Notes under the pieces: model-generated
What the model was told of the DNA's origin: nothing
Seen by the model: only the letters and a program-made list of their open reading frames with translations
Databases searched by the model: none
Assembly (NCBI GenBank): GCA_023627715.1
Contig: JAMAHW010000223.1
Coordinates: forward strand, 1-14,279
Length of the DNA: 14,279 nt
From: Periconia sp. R9002
Taxonomy: Eukaryota; Ascomycota; Dothideomycetes; Pleosporales; Periconiaceae
Direction: 5' to 3'
Shown: positions 7,121 through 14,279 of the stretch, one piece after another
How positions within the stretch are numbered: position 1 is the first letter of the stretch
Layout: each line of letters opens with the position of its first letter
Made by a program: the position numbers and the translations under genes

Positions 7121-8065
7121 ATGCGCATCGAGAAGGATGAGAAAGGCCAAAAGATCGTCGTGGCATGGACTCTCAACCCACAAGGCACCGAGCTTTTGGC
7201 TTGGGGAGGATCAGGCCGTGTTTATTACTGGCCGGAGAATACGACAGAAGTTATGAAACTTCCAACGACAGATCCGAGTTCGATAGAGGACATTGAAATT
7301 GAGAAACGTATCTATCAGCGCCTAGGAAGCCATCCGAACATTGTACCTTGTCTTCGAATCGCCGAAACTGGTCCAGTCCCAGTATGCGCTGAGCACATTG
7401 TTCTCAAACGCGCTAAGTATGGCACTATTCGCCAGTATTTTCTCGACGGCGGTACCGCAACAGTAGATGAGCGTATCAAATGGTGCCGAGATATCGCAAA
7501 AGCTGTTCAGTACGTTCACGGTCATGGTATCAGGCACGGCGATATAGGCGGCCGAAATATTCTCTTGGATTCATCAAGGACGGTTTTGCTATGCGATTTT
7601 GCTGGATCTGGCATTGATGGAAATCCTCCTAAAGTCAGAGCGGAAGAAGGTTTCAAGCATCCAGTTCTTAAAGAGAACTGGGAGGGAACTATGCGGTCTG
7701 AGCTGCATGCTCTGGGGTCGACAATTTATGAGATCATCACTTACAAAAGGCCACATTACGAACTTCAAGACTGGATGGTTAATTGGTTTCGAGAGCGTGG
7801 CTATACAGGCGTTGCAGACGATCATGTCGAGGGTTGGATGGTCCAACTATGGCTCCAAGAGGGCATTTACCCAGATGTCTCTGAGGTCAAGCTTGGAGAA
7901 ATTATTTCCAAATGCTGGAAGGGCCAGTTCAACTCCGCAGAAGAGGTGGCACAGAGTATTCAAAACGAGATGGGTTCGTTCTCCCTTTCTTATTCAGCTA
8001 AGCTATCTAATGTTGCTCGCCTAGGACACTCTGAGGCCCAAAATGGGATAAATCCGATTCCGTAA
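7121..8065 (+). CDS. Fungal protein-kinase-like protein, possibly atypical or inactive
   Basis: This is a single-exon 314-aa protein, a compact kinase fold typical of families expanded in filamentous ascomycetes; no signal peptide or membrane segment. Visible motifs: glycine loop WGGSGRVYYW (29-38), VAIK-type lysine Lys46 in EVMKLP, helix-C acid around Glu59/Glu61, catalytic loop RHGDIGGRN (Asp141, Asn146), metal-binding DFA-G (Asp159) instead of DFG, and ALGSTIYEI as the helix-F region near 207-215. HGD replaces HRD and DFA replaces DFG, yet Lys46, Asp141, Asn146 and Asp159 all remain, so activity cannot be excluded. The region after the DFA motif has no clear APE motif. The ATG at 7121 has a good context (ACAATGC). 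It is divergent from the APH gene, also kinase-fold, but the two are too different to be a recent duplication. Substrate and role are unknown. Confidence 0.82.
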   Translation: MRIEKDEKGQKIVVAWTLNPQGTELLAWGGSGRVYYWPENTTEVMKLPTTDPSSIEDIEIEKRIYQRLGSHPNIVPCLRIAETGPVPVCAEHIVLKRAKYGTIRQYFLDGGTATVDERIKWCRDIAKAVQYVHGHGIRHGDIGGRNILLDSSRTVLLCDFAGSGIDGNPPKVRAEEGFKHPVLKENWEGTMRSELHALGSTIYEIITYKRPHYELQDWMVNWFRERGYTGVADDHVEGWMVQLWLQEGIYPDVSEVKLGEIISKCWKGQFNSAEEVAQSIQNEMGSFSLSYSAKLSNVARLGHSEAQNGINPIP

Positions 8066-8172
8066 CCAATGGGCTACCATGTAGCAGAAGGCCGAGGAAG
8101 TACTTAGAATAGTCATGATTAGAAGATAACGACAACACAATTCTGCATAACCTACCTGAACGGTCCTTGGAC

Positions 8173-8490
8173 TCATCCACATTGAGGGCATTTTGCTCCT
8201 TTTTCCGTAACAGTGAGATGGCTGGATTTCAATTCTTTTTCGGTGCCGCAGCTAGTGCCATATTGTGGAGAATTCGAACAATAGTTCCATTGCTTTTTTG
8301 CAGTTGTATGGGGTGGAATGGCTTTGCAAGCTTCTGGTTTGATACGCTCATACCACCAGTCACACATCTGATACGCCTTATTAGCCTCAACGGACTGGAA
8401 ATGATGATGGTCATACTTTGGTAGCCTTCTTAGAAGATGGGAACGGTGTCGATGTGATAGTGAAGCGAAGAAACGGGTTTGCTTTCCCTC
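8173..8490 (-). other. Cysteine-containing open stretch, possible exon or gene relic
   Basis: The minus strand is open for about 105 codons between a TGA at 8493-8491 and the TGA at 8175-8173. The only usable ATG is at 8367, giving 64 aa starting MCDWWYERIKPEAC. The translation has a protein-like composition (CDWWYERIKPEACKAIPPH, then YCSNSPQYGTSC) and ends in a KCPQCG knuckle, with seven cysteines after 8367. This looks more like coding sequence than the other open frames around it, but I recognise no family. There is no signal peptide and no clear upstream exon. It could be the last exon of a small gene, a decayed gene, or chance. Confidence 0.3.
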
Positions 8491-10972
8491 TCAAGGCTCG
8501 CTTTTCAAGGAACTGCCACGTTCTTATCTTAAGGCTGCTAGGCAACTATTGGGAGGAATGCAGATGGACATGTTTGCCAGCCTAGATGCCTCGAAACTAA
8601 CTTCTCAAATCGTGCTGCTGCATGCAGATAGCCCGCGGCTAGTGCACCCGACTCTACGCTAATAACCGATTGGAGGAATCCCAAAACTTGGTCGATCGCT
8701 AAGTCTTCCGGGTAGAGCTGGCACCTCAAAACAGGGATCCGGTTTGGTTCGTGCATGAAGACCGGGGTCTGACGACAGCTGTACTGCCTGTTCCGCAAAA
8801 CTCTCTTTTCCTGCAAGAGTGTGTTGGACATACAGGGGTTACCGTCTGTTCTAAAAGGTTGTATCTAGGGTGGGCGGCAATGCACAGTCCTTCGATGAGA
8901 GTACCGGATGATTACCATTCGCCTCCTTTGTTTGTAGCAGGCAGCAGCAGGCCGCAGGCAACAGCTTGACGTGCATATTCAGGTAGCGTAGGGTGAGGTG
9001 GATCGACCCAGCAGCCTCTGTCACAAAATTAAGCTGTTCGGTGCAGCCTGTGAGTTAAGAAGGCTCTAGAGTTTACTAGTGTTGCCAACCCGAGATTAGA
9101 AAGTAGGATGAAAACTGCATACATCACAATAGTAAACGACGACTGATCTATTAACAATTAAATTGAAGCTAGCCTCAGCATCGTGAATTCTTCTGTGTGT
9201 ACGAACGGTCATCGGCCCGTCCCGTTGGTCTTCGGAAGGTTGTAGGCATAATAACTGTTGAGCTTTCGTAAGGCAACTACACACAGACTCCAGCAATAGA
9301 CAACTAGGCGCAGCATTTCGATGAAAGCAGTAATTTTTCTTAACCTTGTGCGGCGTTGTGCTGTGCGCGGCATTGGAATTTGGACGCAAACGGCCGCATG
9401 CAGCAACAAATGTACCGGCCTAACGTACCAAGGTGGCATTTGACGTGCCCGCTGATCCCCGTGGGATCCTTCCCTAATTATCTCTCTGCTACAAGGGGGG
9501 TGCCAGAATGCGCTGCCAGTGGTTCGGTTTGCACTGATTCTTGCAGCCGAGTAGCTTTAGAAGAGGGTTGTGCCTTGCAGACGTTGGGTCTCTGGACCTG
9601 CACCCTATTGGCTAGGTCAACCAGGCATGATCCGCAGCGGTCTGCCCGTGGCTGCACTGACAGCGGCTGACGTTTTGCCGCAACGCCTGTTCTGATCCCG
9701 AGCCGGAAACGCGAAGCAAAATTGGGCGCCAGCCGGGGCATAAAATAGGAACTCGTCGTGATCGAAGGGTCTGGAATCGGGCATCTTGACTGGAAACGCA
9801 GACTTCGGTCACGCTTGACCATCAAGTCCCTCAAGAAGAGCCCACAAAATCGCGAAACCGTTCTGCAGCCGACCAACATCCTCACCGATGTCACTCAGTC
9901 TCCCGAACATAGTAGACAGTGCAGGATGCACACTAAGGGATTTAGGAAACGCGCCACATCGCATATACGTTAAATGGATGTTTGAGGGCGGCAACTTGTC
10001 ACTCGACGCACGCAGCATGGGTTGACAAATAGACTTATCCATAACCCATTACTTTCGCATCGTACCTCACAGTTCTCGAACACGCCGATAACACATCTTC
10101 TTATCTCTCTAATTGCTTCAAATCATCCCGTGCTGCCCGAAGTATCTCTCTCATCTCAGAGTACAACTTCATATTTGGATCCCTCCATCTCCCACCATTG
10201 GGGAATATCTTCCCTTTGCTTCTATTTTCGCCCTACATCTCCCTTGCTGCCCAAAATACCGAAAAAAATGAATGATCCCAATCCTTTTGCTCAGATTTAG
10301 GAGAGATCTACATGTTATATATCTGTACCACCTTCCCCGACTGAGAGGTCCACCGGATGTTTCCCTAGCCACGTCTGCATCTATTTTCCCTTCCTGAAAT
10401 ATCGTCACAAGCTTAACCGGGATAGTCTGTCATGGATGGTTGGGAATCAAATCAACCAAGCTCCCTGGATGCATCTTTATCAATGGATTCCTGTAGACAT
10501 CCTCATTATCTGAACTATCTCTACAAACGATATCTCAGATACATATTCTTGTTTCCCGCTCATCTCATATTTCCATATGGCCATGGACTGCTCAAGTTTT
10601 ATGCTTTGTTAACTATAACAAGGTGTATTCCGCTCCCTTCCTATGCAAGGAAAAACGCCAATAAGAAAGACTTCGTGGGGTATTCGTGACGCGGAAGGAA
10701 AGGTTGAAAATAGCACACTAACTGAAACAACGGCATTAGAAATTGATCTACATGAATTCCAAATGGCAATCAAGAGTGCTTAGCAGCCTTTTGAGACTCT
10801 AATCTTGAGTAGTGGTATGAGTGGTTCTGCATAGCGTTAAAAGAGAACGATAATTCAAATGCTTGGTCTAGTTTCGGCAGAAGGATACATAACATAACTC
10901 GTAGATGACTACGTTGTTGGCAAGGATCAAGGAATTGCATGCCAAACGACGCAAATCGAGTCTGGATAATCT
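8491..10972. other. Long stretch without a recognisable gene
   Basis: About 2.5 kb. Open frames of up to 138 codons exist (for example 9478-9894 on the minus strand), but most lack an ATG near their start and their translations are rich in Arg/Ser/Cys with no family motif. A minus-strand frame of 77 codons at 9809-10042 has a mildly protein-like tail (FGRLSDIGEDVGRLQNG) but no partner exon I can find. I see no transposon ends, tRNA or rRNA. The section 10040-10260 is rich in C and T, as in fungal leaders. Confidence 0.4.
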
Positions 10973-11236
10973 TTAGAAAGCACCATGAAACCAAGATATA
11001 AAGCTTCGATGCTCCTGCTTCAGAAACTCCCCAATTTTTTTTTGAAACAATTGCAGAACAGCATAGAAGTAGATGTATGGAGTCCTGTGATTATGTTGGA
11101 AGGCCATGTGCCAATCAAAAAGGAGATCCTGCCGATAAGGTAACACGGGGATTTCAAGTTCCGGCCAACTCAAGCGATCCGGTAAAAGAGTAAGTAGCTC
11201 AGCCTTACTTAAATTATGAGTGGTATTTAGACTCAA
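10973..11236 (-). other. Protein-like open stretch without a start codon, possible exon or relic
   Basis: The minus strand is open for 87 codons from a TAA just above 11236 to the TAA at 10975-10973. There is no ATG at the start; the first is deep inside, before AFQHNH. The translation looks like a real protein segment (LLPDRLSWPELEIPVLPYRQ, then LFDWHMAFQHNH), with hydrophobic periodicity and few odd residues. The downstream DNA stays open in a shifted frame to about 10770, which fits a decayed gene with a frameshift or an exon followed by an intron. I do not recognise the family. Confidence 0.3.
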
Positions 11237-12925
11237 TTAAATTGCAGGGAAGAAAAAAAAGGAAACAAGTAATTAAGGAGGGGAATACTAGAGGGGATTT
11301 TGGCATAAAATGGTCTAGTTGATGATGCTTCCGACGTATAAAAACATGAGCAGGCTGCAGCAAATGAATTTTCGGTGCCAATGAACTAAAAGGATACTTG
11401 GATGTGGTTCAAACTTGGGTAGGTAGGAGAAGCAACGCCCTTGATAACTTTCAAGTACGAGCTGGTTCAGTTGAAAGTAACATGTGGAGGCCCTCGCTCA
11501 TCCGTTGATCCTTCATCCTGACGTGGTTGAAGAGTGGGTCGCTAGATTAGAAAATGCACAACGTGGGGCAGTGGACAACGGGATGACTTAGCGCGGCGAT
11601 GGGAAGCTTTCCGAGTGGCCGTTCCTGCCGCTTGGGAAACATATATTATTCTATGTACTGAAGGCTTTCTAGTGAAATGAACTATGCTCTTATAAAGTGC
11701 TATGGAAGAAAAAAATCCTGAGGGCTGAGGTTCTACCAAGCAGTCAATCGGTGCCCGCAGACGCTGGGACCTCCAAGTCGCTAGCAGCAGGCTACGTGTG
11801 ACCATACCAGCCTTGCAGAAACCGGTACTAGTGGTCACGTAGGGGCTTCCCGCCACGGTATGTTAAGCCAGACAGCCGAAGCTGATGGCGAACAACAGCT
11901 CATGCACTTCATGATCAATGAGGCAAGCGCCCTATGTACAGAGGGATTCCATCTCGGACCTTCCTAGTATATGTGCCGTGTCGATGTGACAACGCTATGA
12001 ACGTCTAAAGGGGCTATTGTGACAGCACGAGATGGTCGATCGCCGTGGTCGCGGCGCTTTGGCATCTGCTCCCGTAAGCTTATCAGCATCCTAGCCAAAG
12101 GTGGGTGCGGTTGACAACCTACCTATATTTCCCCTGGGATGCCTCAGGCAATTCAATCAAAAAGCGTCCATTATGACCAATAGGGCTCTTCGGCAGCAAC
12201 GTTTTGAGAGCCTGAAACATGATATGGGCTTTGCTATGGTGATGGTCGTGATGAGTTTACAAGGTGGACAACAAGCCACACAGTGGCATCTTTTTCCTGC
12301 CCAGCTTGCGGGTGGAGAATAGGTTTTTCTTATCGTCACCGTCACAATCCCCTCTATATTGCAGTCCAAACGCCGTACCTTGATGTCCATGTCAGCCCTA
12401 AAGATCCAATCCCTTGCTTTATTGCAGCAATGATCGACTCACCTCGTCCTGTTCGTTGTATGTCATTACATGGGGTTACATCATCCCCCACATCATCCAT
12501 GATATGCTCCGCAGTTGATAAGAGTTCGACCATGGCTGGATGCAGTGTAGATGTATGCAAGATGCAAGAAGCAGCCCTTTCGGCATTGGCGACAGACACG
12601 ACCCACTCTGGTTGGCTTGTATCGGGCATCCATTCGGCAGGACTTTGGGTTGGGTTGGCTTAGGACTAACAAAGACGTGAAAAACGAACACCACAATAAG
12701 AAAAAAGCAATGGGAAATGCACAAAAAACGCCTTTCTGGAACACCGGCAGGCCTGGCTAGCTAACAGACGTCGAGGGCGTTCCCACATATCCACATCATG
12801 AGGTGGCGCTGCAGCTGTTTTGTACGAGGAAACTAGAACGTTTCGAGGAGCAGCAAGAGAGCCAAGCAAGGCAAGCTTCTTTTGTTCCTTTCTGCTAATG
12901 CTCTCTCGAACCACGATGAGCCGTC
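11237..12925. other. Stretch without a recognisable gene
   Basis: About 1.7 kb. The longest frames (11542-11856 minus, 104 codons; 12283-12663 plus, 126 codons) begin with GTG rather than ATG and show no domain. The minus-strand frame 12354-12629 (91 codons) has a proper ATG but unremarkable content. CTTTGGC (12057-12063) and GCCAAAG (12094-12100) form a 7-bp inverted repeat with a 30-base loop. No RNA gene or mobile element was seen. Confidence 0.4.
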
Positions 12926-13264
12926 TTGAGGCGAGTTTTGTTGCCTCATACCCATACCCATCCCATACCTATATCCATGCTGGCTGCACTTGACTTGCTT
13001 CGCTCTTCCCGTGCTTACTCTGCTGGCTGGCCTGCACCTGCTGCTGCCGCTCTTTCGCCATCCATGCCGCCCATGTCGCCCGCTACTGTGACCCCATGCA
13101 TCATTTGCTCACCCACCGCTACACCGCACATTCATCCCATCCCATCGTTACCACCTGCTATTACACTTTTTTTCCATGTCACCTATACCTTCCGAGGCCC
13201 ATGCATTTGGCCTCGACTCGACTCTCGCTGTCCTGTCTCTATCCTGTCCTGTCCCGTCCTGCCG

Positions 13265-13294
13265 TTGCCTTGCCTTGCCTTGCCTTGCCTTGCC
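13265..13294 (+). repeat. Pentanucleotide microsatellite (TTGCC)6
   Basis: Six perfect tandem copies of TTGCC, preceded by imperfect CCTGT/CCCGT pentamers from 13232. A simple-sequence repeat in a pyrimidine-rich region, probably variable in length between strains. Confidence 0.95.
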
Positions 13295-13800
13295 CATCTA
13301 TACATCAACATGCACATCACTCATGCTTTTTCCAGCTTCCTCGTCATCCTACCCGTAGCCATCTACATAAACCACGACTGCCGTGCAACCTTGGATGCCC
13401 AGATTCATATAACATAATTGCGATTTATACGTCACCCCCAGCCCTCGTCTTCTCTTCTCTCCCGCGAATCTCCCCGCCTGCACCAGGTGTTGTCGATAGA
13501 TGGCGCCTCCAACACCTTCGATCTGGCTACTCAAACTCTCCTCGCTATCCAGGCCCCTCACGCTCATTATACCCCCCAATTCTCTCTGACTTCATATGAC
13601 CACGACCACCTAAAGAACACCTATTCGAACCAACAGACATCCAGATTCTCCGAGTCCGATCATCTATGGTCGACCCCTCACGGCCAGAGGGCATCTGGCC
13701 AACAAATTCCAATGTCTCGATTACAGACCTCAGGCTCTTTGTGTACCATTCCACTCTACCAACGTCCTGATATCCGGAACCGACAATACGTGGACTCCAT

Positions 13801-13849
13801 GTAATTTTTATTTCATCTATTTGCTTTAACGTCAAATACCTTTCAACAG
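13801..13849 (+). other. Candidate 49-nt intron in the right-edge region
   Basis: GTAATT at 13801 could be a donor, CTTTAAC at 13824-13830 a branch point and TTTCAACAG ending at 13849 an acceptor. The length is within the fungal range. The upstream DNA is open for about 129 codons to this point (13418-13804, no ATG at its start), so this might join two exons or lie in a leader. No recognisable protein supports it. Confidence 0.2.
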
Positions 13850-14123
13850 TACATGGTGTCATCTACCCTTGTTGTCTTCCCGAGGACTCATTCGCAAACG
13901 ATTAGCGCAGAGCAGCGTCCCATTTCCTTATCTATTATTTATTGCAAAACGGCCAAGAAGTGTCCGGTCGTCTGTCTCATCTTTATACTATGTCAAAGGC
14001 TCCTACTTGATTTTAGTGGGCACGGTGATACGGAAAACGAAATTTACTTTCCTTGTCCTATTTCTTTCACCAGGCAGGCATATTTTGGAGTTTTGTGTAT
14101 TTCTTCCCATCAGACCATCAGAG

Positions 14124-14147
14124 TCAGTCAATCAATCAGTCAGTCAT
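14124..14147 (+). repeat. Imperfect tetranucleotide repeat (TCAR)n
   Basis: Six units in a row: TCAG, TCAA, TCAA, TCAG, TCAG, TCAT. A simple repeat about 55 bases before a strong polypyrimidine-AG acceptor-like site. Confidence 0.85.
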
Positions 14148-14279
14148 GTCAGCATTTATCCGATTAAGCGTTGATTTGGCATTCGTCATTTTTTCCCTTT
14201 CAGCATCGTCGGACAATATCGTCGGCGGAGAAAGAATATTACAACATAGTGGGTCATTACAAAGTCACCCACAATAGCT

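Larger units (their letters stand above)
12926..14279 (+). promoter_or_regulatory. Pyrimidine-rich, low-complexity region, likely promoter or leader of a gene beyond the right edge
   Basis: The plus strand is strongly enriched in C and T with short repeats: CATACC/CATCCC at about 12947-12975, CCTGT-type pentamers at 13232-13262, TTGCC six times at 13265-13294, and TCAG/TCAA at 14124-14147. Long CT tracts and CAAC-rich leaders are typical before highly expressed or regulated fungal genes, so this probably precedes a plus-strand gene outside the window. Several overlapping plus-strand frames of up to 167 codons are by-products of low complexity. A strong acceptor-like TTTTTTCCCTTTCAG ends at 14203 and could close a leader intron. 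This is inference; no start codon of a real gene is visible. Confidence 0.4.

Noticed and set aside
9478..9894. Minus-strand frame of 138 codons
   Set aside because: It begins with GTG, is rich in Arg, Ser and Cys, has no recognisable motif and overlaps an equally open plus-strand frame.
9809..10042. Minus-strand frame of 77 codons with FGRLSDIGEDVGRLQNG
   Set aside because: The segment is mildly protein-like, but short, with no recognised family and no credible adjoining exon.
12926..13599. Overlapping plus-strand frames of 163 and 167 codons rich in Pro, Ser, Leu and Cys
   Set aside because: They come from C/T-rich low-complexity DNA that lacks stop codons; one starts with TTG, and neither resembles a protein.
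1..14279. CRISPR arrays, rRNA, bacterial operons or phage genes
   Set aside because: No regularly spaced repeats and no rRNA-like or prokaryotic signals were seen; gene content and intron structure are fungal.

Overview
The window reads as nuclear DNA of a filamentous ascomycete (Pezizomycotina, most like Eurotiomycetes such as Aspergillus or Penicillium; the genus is a guess). The reasons are a short GT-AG intron, a pogo-type transposon flanked by TA, families that are expanded in moulds (a Dcr2-type phosphoesterase, an APH-fold phosphotransferase and a truncated-looking kinase), long non-coding stretches and no ribosome-binding-site or operon structure.

Layout, left to right. At 1-911 (minus strand) lies the first exon of a Dcr2-type calcineurin-like phosphoesterase; its first intron runs off the left edge. 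After about 0.8 kb of non-coding DNA comes a complete Tc1/mariner-superfamily pogo-like DNA transposon (1696-3858). It has 44-bp terminal inverted repeats with one mismatch, TA target duplications and one transposase gene with all three catalytic aspartates. That gene looks broken by an in-frame TAG, but the TAG is best explained as the 3' end of a 72-nt intron. Next come a small plus-strand gene (about 4322/4353-4742) and an APH-fold phosphotransferase gene (4801-5556, minus), convergent with 58 bp between their stops. A 1.56-kb divergent intergenic region leads to a protein-kinase-like gene (7121-8065, plus). The remaining 6.2 kb (8066-14279) holds no gene I can defend. It contains two open stretches on the minus strand that may be gene relics or exons, and toward the right edge a pyrimidine-rich, microsatellite-bearing stretch that looks like the promoter or leader of a plus-strand gene outside the window.

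The most interesting points are these. (1) The transposon intron is a multiple of three long and ends in an in-frame stop, so keeping or removing it would switch between a 163-aa DNA-binding-only protein and a 615-aa transposase. (2) Each transposon end carries two direct copies of a 15-bp motif, a likely transposase binding array. (3) The palindrome CGTACG occurs seven times inside the transposon and nowhere else in the window. (4) The small protein at 4353-4742 has an HWAFF motif followed about 75 residues later by NCQDW, the order found in permuted papain-fold enzymes, and its likely N-terminus lies in another frame. No operon-like cooperation between the genes is evident; the window looks like an accessory fungal region with independent genes.
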